Notes: generated from the sequence alone by a model not told the origin. Counted from the first letter of the stretch, positions 45,247 through 55,377 are shown. The stretch: 64,000 bases of DNA from UBA1046 sp012511325 (GCA_050951925.1 JBMNJZ010000001.1:1674001-1738000), one strand, 5' to 3'. Numbers and translations: made by a program.

Positions 45247-45472
45247 GGTCTCTACTCCTGAAGAAAAAATTTAGAACCCTGTTTTTTATTATAATCCTAA
45301 TATTGTTTTTTGCCACCTTTTAAGAAAGTCTGATGTTATGTTTGCTGACCTGGAAAAAGCAAAATTGAAACATAGCACCATACCTTACAAACACGCTATC
45401 TCATATCTAACGGTGATCCCGGTCAGATCTCAAAGAGATGGCTTTGTTTATCAGTCTCCGTAGAAGAAACGC

Positions 45473-46555
45473 TTACATGACCACCATATTCTTTCCTGAA
45501 GCTTTTCCTTCATACATAAGACGGTCGCATTTATATATGCTTCGCTCCACATTATCAATATCCAGTAGACAGACACCGATCGTTACAGTGATTTTTAAAT
45601 TCTTGCCATTTGCTATAAGATCTTCCGACTCAAGTCTAACACGTAGCTTGTCTAAGATACGAAAAGCGCTGGGGGCATCGACATCTTTGAGCAAAATCAG
45701 AAATTCCTCTCCCCCCCAGCGAAACACAAGATCGGTTTTGCGCAGACTTGTCTTCAGGAAATCGCTGATCAATACCAATGCACTATCACCAACAAGATGG
45801 CCGTGAGTATCGTTTAGCGCTTTAAAGCCGTCAATATCCAGCATTGCGACATACCAGGCCCGCTCAAGCTTATCAGCGCTCAGCTTGTTAAAGAACGTGT
45901 CTGCGTATCTGCGGTTAAAAAGACCGGTTAGCGGATCCGTGTTAGCCTCATTGTTGGATTTCTCCAACTTTTCCCGGTTAGATTTCGCGATCACATCCCG
46001 AATGATGTTTCCTATGGTTAGCTGGATGAGAGTACCAAAAAATGCTAATTGAATATTAAACAAACGGAGTATGGTATTGGCTTCTGCAAGATCATAGACA
46101 GGCGTCATATGGCGATCAATAATAGTGAGAGCAATCATGCCGGTCCACAGTACAACGATCACCAAAGCACGAACAAGTATTTTCGCATAGGGTATAATTA
46201 TCTGCATCATCAGCGTAACAAGCAGATACACTGTTAAAAAGTTGTCTGTACCCATATAAATTGCGGATAAAAAGGTATGAATTATAGCTGTCGCGGAGAA
46301 CAAAAGGCCGAACAACAGGTAACGACGTTTTTTGACCAAACTGAAAAGAAATACATCAATCAGAGAAACGCACAGATAAACTAAAAATAAAGGTAAAACA
46401 TTAATGGCAAAGTAAAAAAACAAAAGGAACAGATGCATCATCGCTGCAAAAATACATGCAACACGCGAAATCAAAGATAAATACTTTTCCTCATCGCTTA
46501 CGAGTGGCTGGCGCGGTAAATGGCTAGATAAAAATGCTTCCAGTTTCTTTCTCAT
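45473..46555 (-). CDS. Membrane diguanylate cyclase
   Basis: About 360 residues. The longer frame begins at a TTG (46579); the ATG at 46555 is preferred, though both binding sites are weak. About six membrane segments precede a GGDEF domain (about 205-360) with TDPLTGLFNRRYAD and an intact WGGEEFLIL. It should synthesise c-di-GMP. It lies upstream of the EAL gene on the same strand, 226 bases away with no gene between. Confidence 0.93.
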   Translation of the reverse strand: MRKKLEAFLSSHLPRQPLVSDEEKYLSLISRVACIFAAMMHLFLLFFYFAINVLPLFLVYLCVSLIDVFLFSLVKKRRYLLFGLLFSATAIIHTFLSAIYMGTDNFLTVYLLVTLMMQIIIPYAKILVRALVIVVLWTGMIALTIIDRHMTPVYDLAEANTILRLFNIQLAFFGTLIQLTIGNIIRDVIAKSNREKLEKSNNEANTDPLTGLFNRRYADTFFNKLSADKLERAWYVAMLDIDGFKALNDTHGHLVGDSALVLISDFLKTSLRKTDLVFRWGGEEFLILLKDVDAPSAFRILDKLRVRLESEDLIANGKNLKITVTIGVCLLDIDNVERSIYKCDRLMYEGKASGKNMVVM

Positions 46556-46720
46556 GGATATCCCAACTATTGATAACAATGACCTATGTTAATTTCTCCT
46601 AATATAGTGGCGTGACCATTTTCTGTCAAATAAACAGGATCTAACAGGCAACTTAATAGATGGCAGTATTTAATGAAATGCTCTTTTGCTTGATAAAATT
46701 AAGCCCATAGGACTTATTTA

Positions 46721-47896
46721 TTAGGCATGTTCCTCAAGCCACTTCATTGCCACATGGGCTAAGAGAGCACTGCTGATAGGCAGGGCGGCTTCGTCAAAGA
46801 CAACCTTGGGATTGTGGAGGAAGTTCCTTCCTACACCTTCAGGCTTGCACCCGATGAAGAACATCACGGAAGGAACGGTACGCGCAATATAACCGAAGTC
46901 ATCCGAAGCAGACAGACGGTAATTGGGATCAGTCTCAAAGTCCATGCCGAAGTCCTCAAGGTATGCGTTGACCTTATCTACCATCTCCGGATTGTTGACA
47001 ATGGTAGGAGCACTCGAGACAATTTCCAGACTGGCCTCCGCGCGATATAAAGACGCTATTTGGGTTGTAATCTCTTCAATACGACGCACAACATAATCCC
47101 TGATCTCCGGATTGTAGGTCCGCATCGTACCTCTCATTTCCACACTGTCCGGAATTATGTTAAAAGAAGAGCCGGAACTAATACTGCAAATGCTCATAGC
47201 AAGGAACTCTGAACTCTTAATTTCGCGCACACGCATGGCGCCGATTGCGTTATAGATCTGAACTGCGACATTGAGAGGATCGATAGAGTTCTCCGGTGTG
47301 CTGCCGTGACTACCGGAACCCTTGATCTTAATCAGGTAGTTATCTGCTGAGGTTGTGAAGGGTCCCTTGGAGTAATTGAGAACCCCGATAGGCGATGATG
47401 CGTCAACGTGCAAGTCCAGTGCTGCATCCAGAGATGGATTCTCCATAATTCCCGCTTCGATCATGGCCTTTGCACCCGCAAAGATTTCTTCACCCGGCTG
47501 CCACATAAACTTGACGCGGCCATGAATCTGATCCTTGTACTTGTTCAGCAAGATGGCCGTACCGATAAGTGATGCAGCATGCATATCATGGCCACAGCCA
47601 TGACTCTTTCCTTCAAATTCAGAGGCAAATTCTTCCCCGGATTCTTCCACCAGAGGCAGGGCGTCCATGTCGCCCCGAATAAGCAAGGTTTTACCGGGTT
47701 TCCCCCCTTCAATTAAGGCAGAAATTCCGCTTTCAATGATTCTTTCCGCTTTTATGCCATGCTTTTCCAACTGTTCCATAACAAAGGCAGTTGTTATCGG
47801 CAGGTCCATGCCGACTTCCGGTTTTTTATGAATCTCGCGCCTAATCCACGAAAGTTTCTCTTGCATAGCCTTAGCTTCATTTAAAAAACTCAACAT
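46721..47896 (-). CDS. M20D amidohydrolase
   Basis: 391 residues from the ATG at 47896, which has a GAGAGGTGG site; the frame extends to a TTG at 47923 that has none. Metal motifs are RGDMDALPL, SHGCGHDMHA and WQPGEEIFAGA, with the dimerisation lobe near 180-290. The family removes acyl groups from amino acids (hippurate or N-acetyl types). It is canonical in all the metal motifs, unlike the copy at 6443. It diverges from the BMP lipoprotein gene. A palindrome lies in its leader. Confidence 0.92.
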   Translation of the reverse strand: MLSFLNEAKAMQEKLSWIRREIHKKPEVGMDLPITTAFVMEQLEKHGIKAERIIESGISALIEGGKPGKTLLIRGDMDALPLVEESGEEFASEFEGKSHGCGHDMHAASLIGTAILLNKYKDQIHGRVKFMWQPGEEIFAGAKAMIEAGIMENPSLDAALDLHVDASSPIGVLNYSKGPFTTSADNYLIKIKGSGSHGSTPENSIDPLNVAVQIYNAIGAMRVREIKSSEFLAMSICSISSGSSFNIIPDSVEMRGTMRTYNPEIRDYVVRRIEEITTQIASLYRAEASLEIVSSAPTIVNNPEMVDKVNAYLEDFGMDFETDPNYRLSASDDFGYIARTVPSVMFFIGCKPEGVGRNFLHNPKVVFDEAALPISSALLAHVAMKWLEEHA

Positions 47897-47931
47897 ATTC
47901 CACCTCTCATTTACTAGCGCCAATTTGACTT

Positions 47932-47945
47932 ATGGAATATTCCAT
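47932..47945. promoter_or_regulatory. 14-bp perfect palindrome, possible operator
   Basis: ATGGAATATTCCAT is self-complementary and lies between the promoter and the start of the M20D gene. It is a good candidate for a repressor site; the protein that binds is unknown. Confidence 0.5.
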
Positions 47946-47989
47946 TCTTGACAAAGAAAATTAGCTGGCGCCTTAATTTATGTACAAAT

Positions 47990-48018
47990 ATGCTAGCAAA
48001 TTGAGTGTTTATTGTCAA
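47990..48018 (-). promoter_or_regulatory. Promoter of the M20D gene
   Basis: On the minus strand TTGACA (48013-48018) and TAGCAT (47990-47995) are 17 bases apart, giving a leader of about 85 bases. Confidence 0.65.
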
Positions 48019-48200
48019 TAAAAGTATCTAATATATAGTTTATTGATAAGATTATTAGCTTGTACTCTACTCTGGTATTATCATCAAATTAGCACAGAAT
48101 ATTCTTCAGGTTAATTCGAATAATATATGATAAACTTATAATATCTGGTAAACTTAGCAGTAACCACCAGATTTACTATCCGGAAAGGCAGAGAGCACCT

Positions 48201-49271
48201 ATGAAAAAAATTGCAATTATTCTACTCATTACAATGTTTTTGCTCCTGACCGCTTGTACGGGTGGCAAGATTACTTATGTCGGCGACAGTCCTAATGTCG
48301 CCCTGATTATTGCCAACCGTGGAGACATGGGATTTAACGATAGTGCGGTGATTGGCCTAAATGTTTCTAAGCAAGATCACGGAACCAATTTGACTATCCT
48401 TGAACACGACAATAAGGCGGAAAACTTTGAGAAAGTTTTTATGGAAGCGGTCAACGGCTATAATCACGTGGTCATGATGTCCTCTATGATGAAGGAAACT
48501 CTAGAAAAACATGCTGCCGATTACCCGGATGTTAAATTCCTTATGTACGACGGAGAGGTTGATTGGAGCAAAGGGGGATTAGATAATGTCTATTGCATTG
48601 TCTATCGTGCCAGTGAGGCGGCCTACCTGGCCGGATATCTCGCTGCCTCCACGACGGAGACGGCAAAAATCGGCTTTGTCGGTGGCATCGACAATACGAA
48701 TATCCATGATTTTGCTGTGGGCTATGTCGAAGGCGCCAAAAAGAAAAATCCGGATATTCAGATCTATTTAGAAAATGCCCATAGCTTCGAAGACATAGAC
48801 AAGGGAAAAGAAATTGCCCAAAGTATGATTGATAATGGCGTGGACATCATCTTCAGCGCCGCCGGCTCTGTAAATCTCGGCGTTCTGGATGTTCTGGTCA
48901 AAAATGATCTGCCGATGATTGGTGTAGATACCGACCAATACTCGCTCTTTATGGCGACGGGCCAAAAAGATCTCGCGGAACATATTATTACCTCGGTAAC
49001 CAAAGATATCGGTAATTCTCTGTATCAAGCCATTGAAAATTATACGACACGGGAAGTTATTACCGGTGAAACTAAAGTCATTGGTTTAAAGGAAAATGGT
49101 GTTTCGTTGGCAAAAAACGATCACTATAAGAACACCGTCCCCCAGACAATACAAGAGGAGATTGACGCTCTGGAGCAGGAAATCATCTCAGGAACAATAG
49201 TCGTGCCCTCAGCCCGTACACTTTCCCTTGATGAAATCCAGGCTATCTTTCAAAGTGTTCAACCAAAATAA
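48201..49271 (+). CDS. BMP family lipoprotein (nucleoside-binding type)
   Basis: 356 residues. The signal peptide ends in LLTAC (Cys19). The type I periplasmic fold begins at NVALIIANRGDMGFNDSA and includes GYLAASTTETAKIGFVGG and DNGVDIIFSAAGSVNLG. The family normally delivers nucleosides to ABC importers. No ABC gene follows here; instead a KdgT-type permease gene starts 21 bases later. The pair is unusual. The last 40 residues form an extra helix (about 330-356). Confidence 0.88.
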   Translation: MKKIAIILLITMFLLLTACTGGKITYVGDSPNVALIIANRGDMGFNDSAVIGLNVSKQDHGTNLTILEHDNKAENFEKVFMEAVNGYNHVVMMSSMMKETLEKHAADYPDVKFLMYDGEVDWSKGGLDNVYCIVYRASEAAYLAGYLAASTTETAKIGFVGGIDNTNIHDFAVGYVEGAKKKNPDIQIYLENAHSFEDIDKGKEIAQSMIDNGVDIIFSAAGSVNLGVLDVLVKNDLPMIGVDTDQYSLFMATGQKDLAEHIITSVTKDIGNSLYQAIENYTTREVITGETKVIGLKENGVSLAKNDHYKNTVPQTIQEEIDALEQEIISGTIVVPSARTLSLDEIQAIFQSVQPK

Positions 49272-49292
49272 ATTTCGGAAGAGGACAATACT

Positions 49293-50273
49293 ATGCTTAA
49301 GTTTATGAGAAAAATTCCCGGCGGTTTGCTCTTGATTCCCATGCTTATTTCCGCCCTCGTTAATACTTTCGCCCCTGGCTTTTTGGGACAATTCGGCGGA
49401 CTAACGGAAGCACTTCTGACTTCCAAGGGAACAGGCTATGTTGTAGGTCTTGTCTGCTTCTGTTCTGCTGCGATGCTTGATCTTAAAAGCTTGGGTAAGG
49501 TCTTGAAAAAACAAGGCGTGTTGCTTGTTGTAAAAATAATTCTCTGTTTGGGTTTTGCTGCAGCCTTCATGGCAGCTTTCGGCCTAAGCGGAATCGATGT
49601 CGGAGCGTTTAGCATTTCCGCGCTTGGCTTTACTGTCGCCATTTGCTCTATCAATCCATCCATGTACCTGGCCATGGTCAGTGAATATGGTGTTGAGCAA
49701 GATAAGGGGGCTTTTGGTTTGGCCGGCCTGCTCTGCGTTCCCGCCTTCCCTATTTTCGTATTCAGTATCATCAGGGGCGGCTCCCTCGACTGGATGCCCA
49801 TCCTTGCCGTCCTGATTCCCATCCTCTTGGGACTGCTTATCGGAAATCTCGACAAAGATTTGGCGAAAATGTTTGGCGGCATGGTGGGGGCCCTGACACC
49901 CTTTATGGGTTGGTCCTTCGGAGCCAGCATCAATTTAATTGATGCTGTCAAACAAGGAGGACTAGGGGGCGTGGTTATTAGCGCCATATACTATCTGTTG
50001 ATGATCCCCGTAATTTTGCTCGTCGAGACAAAGGTACTAAAGGAAAGCGGCATATCCACCTTGGGTATGAGTTCAATTGCCGGGCTTAGCATCTCTATAC
50101 CCAGCATTATAGCCTTCGCCACGCCTGACCAGGTACCATATGCTAGTACCGCCACTGCTCAAATCGCCTTTGGGGTTGTGCTCACGAGTATTATCACTCC
50201 CATTATTACCCAACGTTATGCTAAAAAGAAAGGATTGGTTAAACCGAAAATCGCAAGTGAGACTACATCTTAA
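49293..50273 (+). CDS. 2-keto-3-deoxygluconate permease family protein
   Basis: A 326-residue membrane protein of about ten segments. MRKIPGGLLLIPML at the N-terminus and GFTVAICSINPSMYLAMV match the KdgT family as I know it. The family imports 2-keto-3-deoxygluconate, but no KDG kinase or aldolase is adjacent, so the substrate is uncertain. An AGAGGA site precedes the ATG. It ends 12 bases before the 4Fe-4S gene, so the three genes from 48201 probably form an operon. Confidence 0.85.
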   Translation: MLKFMRKIPGGLLLIPMLISALVNTFAPGFLGQFGGLTEALLTSKGTGYVVGLVCFCSAAMLDLKSLGKVLKKQGVLLVVKIILCLGFAAAFMAAFGLSGIDVGAFSISALGFTVAICSINPSMYLAMVSEYGVEQDKGAFGLAGLLCVPAFPIFVFSIIRGGSLDWMPILAVLIPILLGLLIGNLDKDLAKMFGGMVGALTPFMGWSFGASINLIDAVKQGGLGGVVISAIYYLLMIPVILLVETKVLKESGISTLGMSSIAGLSISIPSIIAFATPDQVPYASTATAQIAFGVVLTSIITPIITQRYAKKKGLVKPKIASETTS

Positions 50274-50285
50274 TATCTGAAATGG

Positions 50286-50966
50286 ATGGACATTACTACC
50301 GACTTAAAAGAATTGCTTTATGCCGCAGGAGCAGAACTGGTTGGCATAGCAGACCTGACCGGAGTGGAAAATTGTGAATATCCGGTTGGTGTTTCGGTTG
50401 CCATCCCGTTGCCGCCAACAATTATTGAAAAGGTAAAAGTTGCTCCTGATCAGGAATATTTTGAAATCTATCAAGATCTCAATCGCCGTCTGGACAGTAT
50501 CGTTGCTCAGGGAGCAGACTTTCTGATCGAGAAAGGCTTCCGCTCTTTAGCTCTGGCGAAAAAACTCTGTTTCTACGACGAAAATAATCGCACCGCGCTG
50601 CCTTATAAAACCGTCGCAACCCTGGGCGGTCTGGGTTGGATCGGCAAAAACTGTCTCCTGGTTACGCCGGAATATGGCTCGGCGATTCGTCTCTCCGTTT
50701 TATTAACCGAGGCTCCACTGATAACGGATGAGCCAATTCTCACCTCCGGTTGTGAGAATTGCGATCTTTGCGTCACAGCTTGTCCGGCAGCGGCCTTGCA
50801 TAATACCAATTGGAGCGCCGGCATGGATCGAGAGCTGATCGTCGATGCCAAAGCCTGTGAACAAAAAGCCCTGCAAATTACAGAGCAAGAACTAGGCTTC
50901 CCCGTAACAATTTGCGGCAAGTGTTTTGCCGTCTGCTTAAGGACACAAAAGTGGCTTGAACTGTGA
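50286..50966 (+). CDS. 4Fe-4S double-cluster protein, QueG-like C-terminal part
   Basis: 226 residues. Residues 100-130 read GGLGWIGKNCLLVTPEYG, and a ferredoxin pair follows (CENCDLCVTACPAAA at about 156 and CGKCFAVC near the end). This is the iron-sulfur part of epoxyqueuosine-reductase-like proteins, but the usual B12-binding length is absent, so I do not call it queG. Role: electron transfer to an unknown substrate. It follows the permease gene by 12 bases. The binding site before the ATG is weak. Confidence 0.75.
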   Translation: MDITTDLKELLYAAGAELVGIADLTGVENCEYPVGVSVAIPLPPTIIEKVKVAPDQEYFEIYQDLNRRLDSIVAQGADFLIEKGFRSLALAKKLCFYDENNRTALPYKTVATLGGLGWIGKNCLLVTPEYGSAIRLSVLLTEAPLITDEPILTSGCENCDLCVTACPAAALHNTNWSAGMDRELIVDAKACEQKALQITEQELGFPVTICGKCFAVCLRTQKWLEL

Positions 50967-51114
50967 CCATTACTACATTAGATTAAGAGTGGCATAGTCA
51001 AGATCGCCAAACTAATTATATTGCTTATGCCAAGCAAACGCAGTTGCGGTTTGTTGACGTGATTAATACCGGTTCAAGGCCGGAGAATTCTACAGATGAG
51101 GGGTAATTATTAAT

Positions 51115-52935
51115 ATGCGGGAAAGGTTTGATCCACAGGGCGGTAAAACTGCTATCACTGATCAGAAAAAAATTTCAAATGGTCGGATCTATAAAAAATC
51201 CTACACTTCTGAGGGAACGAGCACAGGACATGAATCAACTGTTAGGCATCAAGCTTCAATGAAGACAGAAGAGCTGGAAGAACTACTGATACGGCTGGTA
51301 AGTGTTAGAAGTGTTGTCAACTCAAGCGGCGAAAATGACATCATTGACTTCATCGAGAATTATTTGCGCGACTGGGATTACTTCCGTGTCCGTCCTGAAC
51401 AAATCGTGCGCATCCAATCCAAGGGAGACCCGTTGGGTCGCTCTTCCCTGCTCATCTGCGTCTCCGGTCAGGAATCGAAGAATACTGTTGTTTTGCTCGG
51501 GCACACGGATACTGTTGAAGTCGACGACTACGGCCCTTTGGCTGATCTCGCCACCACACCGGACAGGCTTAAAGACGCCTTGAAGTCAGGACAACGTAAC
51601 CTCTACTCTCAAGCGCAAATTGATTTGGAAAGCGACAACTATCTTTGGAGCCGGGGTGCTCTTGATATGAAAGTAGGTGTCGCCAATGAGCTGTTGCTGT
51701 TAAAGCAGCTGGCAGAGAATCCCGCCGGTTTCCAAGGCCATGTAATCGCCCTCTTCGTCTGCGATGAGGAAGGTAATTCCGCCGGTATGATCTCCGCCAT
51801 TGAAGTCCTGAAACAATGGCGTGACGCCAAAAAGCTTGAAATCTGCGGTGTCATCAATACCGATTATCACACCGCTCAGTACCCTGGCGATGAGGACTAT
51901 TATCTTTTCCGCGGCACAGTCGGCAAAATCATGCCCATCTTTTATATTCGCACCCTGGAAACTCACGCCGGCGATCCTTTTGCCGGGCTTGATGCCAATC
52001 TGGTCCTGGCTGAACTGATTAATGAAATCAATCTCAACCCCAAGTACAGCGACTCCTCAGAAAGTGAGATCTCCGTTCCGCCCATTACCTTAAAAGTAGA
52101 AGATCTCAAGGAAGTCTACTCGGTCAAGACTAATCACGAAGCTTGGGCCCTGATCAGTGTACCCTTATTCGAGCAGACGCCGGCTGATGTGATGCGAAAG
52201 ATGCTTAAGGCTGCGGGTACTGCGGCAGAAAATTCCCTGGCCAGATATTACCGTTACCAGCGTGAATATACCGGGCGGGCCGGGATCCCGACTGAGACCA
52301 TTCATCCCGAGTTTGAAATCATCTCTCTGGCGGAACTGATCGATAAAGTCGCTGCACAACTGGGACAAGAAAAAGTATATCTGATTGATCATTATATCGC
52401 ACCGGCTCTGACCAATGCTGATACCAGAGAACAAACTCTTTATTTGATCCGGCAATTGGAGATTTTGCTGCCGGATCGCAGACCGCGTATAGTTGTAGGT
52501 TATGCCCCGCCTTTCTATCCCGCCATCTCCTGTCTCGATTCGGATGACAACTTCTATCGAATGGTCGACCAGGGCATCAAAGCGGCTCTGAATCTATCCG
52601 AGGGTGTTAACCATACAGCCGGCAGCTCTTACCTGCTTGACAATGGTAAAGAGCTCAAAGTGAAAACCTATTATCCCTATATCTCCGATCTCAGTTATCT
52701 GGCACTTCCCTATACCGCTGATGAACTGCAAATCATGCAGAATAATATGCCGACTCTGGGTCGCAGCTACCAAGTTCCACTGCAAACAATGAAAGCACTC
52801 GACCTGCCGGTGATCAATCTCGGCGGCTACGGTTTCGATGCTCATAAATGGACAGAGCGGGTTGAGCGCGACTATAGTTTGCGCATCCTGCCTAAGCTGT
52901 TGGCAAGCATTGTTATGGAGATTCTCGGCACCTGA
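51115..52935 (+). CDS. RocB-like M20 hydrolase
   Basis: 606 residues. M20 metal motifs are VVLLGHTDTVEVDDYG, WSRGALDMKVGVA and FVCDEEGNSAG. The long C-terminal half resembles the arginine-utilisation protein RocB of Bacillus. The first 48 residues are polar and look added; an ATG at 51259 would give 558 residues, near the family length, but only the start at 51115 has a candidate site (GAGGGG, about 13 bases away). Hydrolysis of an arginine-related or peptide amide is likely; no arginine genes are adjacent. Confidence 0.85.
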   Translation: MRERFDPQGGKTAITDQKKISNGRIYKKSYTSEGTSTGHESTVRHQASMKTEELEELLIRLVSVRSVVNSSGENDIIDFIENYLRDWDYFRVRPEQIVRIQSKGDPLGRSSLLICVSGQESKNTVVLLGHTDTVEVDDYGPLADLATTPDRLKDALKSGQRNLYSQAQIDLESDNYLWSRGALDMKVGVANELLLLKQLAENPAGFQGHVIALFVCDEEGNSAGMISAIEVLKQWRDAKKLEICGVINTDYHTAQYPGDEDYYLFRGTVGKIMPIFYIRTLETHAGDPFAGLDANLVLAELINEINLNPKYSDSSESEISVPPITLKVEDLKEVYSVKTNHEAWALISVPLFEQTPADVMRKMLKAAGTAAENSLARYYRYQREYTGRAGIPTETIHPEFEIISLAELIDKVAAQLGQEKVYLIDHYIAPALTNADTREQTLYLIRQLEILLPDRRPRIVVGYAPPFYPAISCLDSDDNFYRMVDQGIKAALNLSEGVNHTAGSSYLLDNGKELKVKTYYPYISDLSYLALPYTADELQIMQNNMPTLGRSYQVPLQTMKALDLPVINLGGYGFDAHKWTERVERDYSLRILPKLLASIVMEILGT

Positions 52936-53195
52936 ACTACTCATAAGTGAATACACAGAATCTCAAATATGGCGTATACCCTTGAAGCTAATAGATTTAC
53001 CCAAGAAAGATCCGATCCCTTTATACAGACAGTGCATTCAATATCGCGGCTCATATTACGAAAAACAAGAAAAATCTACTCCTTAGAACTGGATTAAGTT
53101 AGAATAGAATCATCAAGCAACACATTCGTCGACCACGCCATCGCATCATTTTGTAAACCGGGCCGACCAATGAAAAACAGAAAGCGGGAACAATC

Positions 53196-54707
53196 TTGGG
53201 AGCATTAGGCGAAAAATTTAAAGAAGTCACTTTTTCCGTTCTGCCCGTAACCATTCTTGTTGCTATTCTTCATTTTACTTTTACACCATTGCCCTTACTG
53301 ACTTTCTGGCGCTTTATTATCGGCGCTGTCACAATCATTACAGGTCTGGCGATCTTTTTGCTCGGCGTAGACTTGGGAGCGACACCAATCGCTCAATACG
53401 GCGGACGGGTACTGGTCAAATCCAACAAGATGTGGGTTGTCTTTGCCGGGGGCCTTTTCTTCGGTTTCCTAATCTCTGTTGCTGAGCCTGATCTGCAGAT
53501 TCTGGCTGACCAGATCGCCCATTTCACCGGCGGCGTACTCGGTCGCTGGCAAATCATCATCATTGTCTCAGTCGGTGTCGGCCTGCTGATCGCCATCGGA
53601 CTCTGGCGGATACTGCGTCGCATCCGTCTCAAGTATGTGCTCTATATAACCTATGCGATCATATTCATACTCGCTGTCTTCGTCCCTCCCGCCTTTCATG
53701 CTTTTGCCTTTGATGCATCGGGAGCAACCACCGGTGCAATTACCACGCCCTTTATTCTGGCGCTGGCCGCAGGTGTGGCCAGAGTCCACGACGGTCGGAC
53801 CAAAGACGCTACCGACAGTTTCGGGCTGGCCGGTCTGGCATCAGCCGGAGCCATTGTAGCTGTTCTCTTCCGGGGCATCTTCGCTCGTAATATGACTATC
53901 GGCGGCGATATCGACATACCCTCAGTCAGTACTAAGGGGCACTTGCTCAGCTCTTTCATCAGGATTATCCCGCGCTTTGCCCGGGAAGCATTGCTCTCAA
54001 TCGCACCTCTGATAATCATCTTTCTTCTGATGCAGGTTTTTACACTTAAATTGAGAAAGCGCCAGGTCGTCCGAGTGCTAATCGGTCTTTTTTACTGTTT
54101 GATCGGACTGATCATCTTTCTGGTCGGCGTCACCGGTGGCTTCATGGAGGTAGGTTCATTGGTGGGAATGGAGCTTGCTGCCAAAGGCAATGGGCTGCTG
54201 CTATTCTGCACCGGCTTTGGCCTCGGTATGTTAACGGTGCTTGCTGAACCTGCTGTCCCTGTACTCTCAAAGCAAGTTGAGTCCGAAACCTCGGGCAATA
54301 TCCCGCGCAGCCTCGTCTTAATTTTCCTTTCCGGCGGTGTCGCTATTTCCGGGGGGCTCTCCATGCTGCGCGTACTCTCCCCCGGGCTTGCGCTCTGGCA
54401 TCTGCTCCTGCCCGGCTATCTGATCGTGATGCTGCTCAGTATCTGGACACCTGATATTTTCATCGGTGTTGCATTCGACGCCGGCGGCGTAGCCTCAGGT
54501 CCCATGACAGCAACTTTCATTCTGGCTTTTGCCCAAGGCGCCGCTCATGAAATCGAAACTGCGGATATCCTGCTGGACGGCTTCGGTATTATCGCTCTCG
54601 TCGCCATGATGCCTTTGATTGCTCTGCAGACACTGGGCATCATCTATCGCATTAGAACTGCTCGCAATAACAAGAAAGCACTGATAAAAGGAGAAGCCAA
54701 TGACTGA
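53196..54707 (+). CDS. DUF1538 membrane protein
   Basis: 503 residues from a TTG at 53196 with a weak GCGGGAA site. It has two homologous halves, each with about six membrane segments: the first with SVAEPDLQILADQI and FDASGATTGAITTPFILALA, the second with VLAEPAVPVLSKQV and FDAGGVASGPMTATFILAFA. It has the shape of a transporter with internal duplication. DUF1538 has no assigned substrate that I know. Its stop overlaps the first PII-like gene by eight bases, implying PII control of transport. Confidence 0.88.
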   Translation: MGALGEKFKEVTFSVLPVTILVAILHFTFTPLPLLTFWRFIIGAVTIITGLAIFLLGVDLGATPIAQYGGRVLVKSNKMWVVFAGGLFFGFLISVAEPDLQILADQIAHFTGGVLGRWQIIIIVSVGVGLLIAIGLWRILRRIRLKYVLYITYAIIFILAVFVPPAFHAFAFDASGATTGAITTPFILALAAGVARVHDGRTKDATDSFGLAGLASAGAIVAVLFRGIFARNMTIGGDIDIPSVSTKGHLLSSFIRIIPRFAREALLSIAPLIIIFLLMQVFTLKLRKRQVVRVLIGLFYCLIGLIIFLVGVTGGFMEVGSLVGMELAAKGNGLLLFCTGFGLGMLTVLAEPAVPVLSKQVESETSGNIPRSLVLIFLSGGVAISGGLSMLRVLSPGLALWHLLLPGYLIVMLLSIWTPDIFIGVAFDAGGVASGPMTATFILAFAQGAAHEIETADILLDGFGIIALVAMMPLIALQTLGIIYRIRTARNNKKALIKGEAND

Positions 54708-55377
54708 TTACGAAGCATTTCAGGTTCCTTACAGCCTGGTCGTAGTAATTGCGCCGCATGGGCAGGCAAACAAGATTGTGCGCTTCGCCCGCGAACATGG
54801 CAGCAGCGGTGCCACAATCGTACCTGTCCACGGTTCACGAAAAAACAAATGGCTGCGCCTTTTCGAAATCGCAGATATCAGGCGCGAACTGATAATGATG
54901 GCTGTTCGGCACGATGTCGCCGGACAATTGATCGAGGACATCGCCGCCAAATTTAACTTTAAAGCCAAAAACACCGGCATTGCGTTCTCCCTGCCCATTT
55001 CGCATCTATTGGGCAAAGACCGGTCGGCCTTTGATGAAGCGGCCGAAAGCGGCAAGAGCAGAGCTCCCCTCGGCTCTGCTCTTTTCGTCATTGTCGACGA
55101 AGGCGTCTCCGATGAGATCATTGATCTCTCCTATCGGGAGGAAGTCCGCGGCGCCACCGTTGTTTCTGCTCTCGGTTCCGCCGAAACCAGCAATCTGGTC
55201 TTCGACTTCCCTATTTCGCCGCAGAAGGAATTGATTCTCTATGTGGGAGATACAGCAAAGATCAGTAAGCTACAACAAACAATTTCCTCTGCGATCGAGA
55301 TAGACCGTCCCGGCAGCGGTATCAGCTTCTATGTCCCCGTCGAACACGCAGCCGGCTTGGAAAAAGAAGAGGACTAG
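54700..55377 (+). CDS. Double PII-like signal protein
   Basis: 225 residues containing two PII-like ferredoxin-fold units (about 8-110 and 120-225). The C-terminal unit has VRGATVVSALGS and DRPGSGISFYVPVEHAAG, matching the PII beta-strand ends. Canonical T-loop residues are not evident, so nucleotide or 2-oxoglutarate sensing is unproved. Its start overlaps the DUF1538 gene (AAGGAG site). It probably forms a trimer of double units or a pseudo-hexamer; that is speculation. Confidence 0.8.
   Translation: MTDYEAFQVPYSLVVVIAPHGQANKIVRFAREHGSSGATIVPVHGSRKNKWLRLFEIADIRRELIMMAVRHDVAGQLIEDIAAKFNFKAKNTGIAFSLPISHLLGKDRSAFDEAAESGKSRAPLGSALFVIVDEGVSDEIIDLSYREEVRGATVVSALGSAETSNLVFDFPISPQKELILYVGDTAKISKLQQTISSAIEIDRPGSGISFYVPVEHAAGLEKEED

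Noticed and set aside
50286..50966. Full epoxyqueuosine reductase
   Set aside because: Only the iron-sulfur part is present and the protein is far shorter than QueG.
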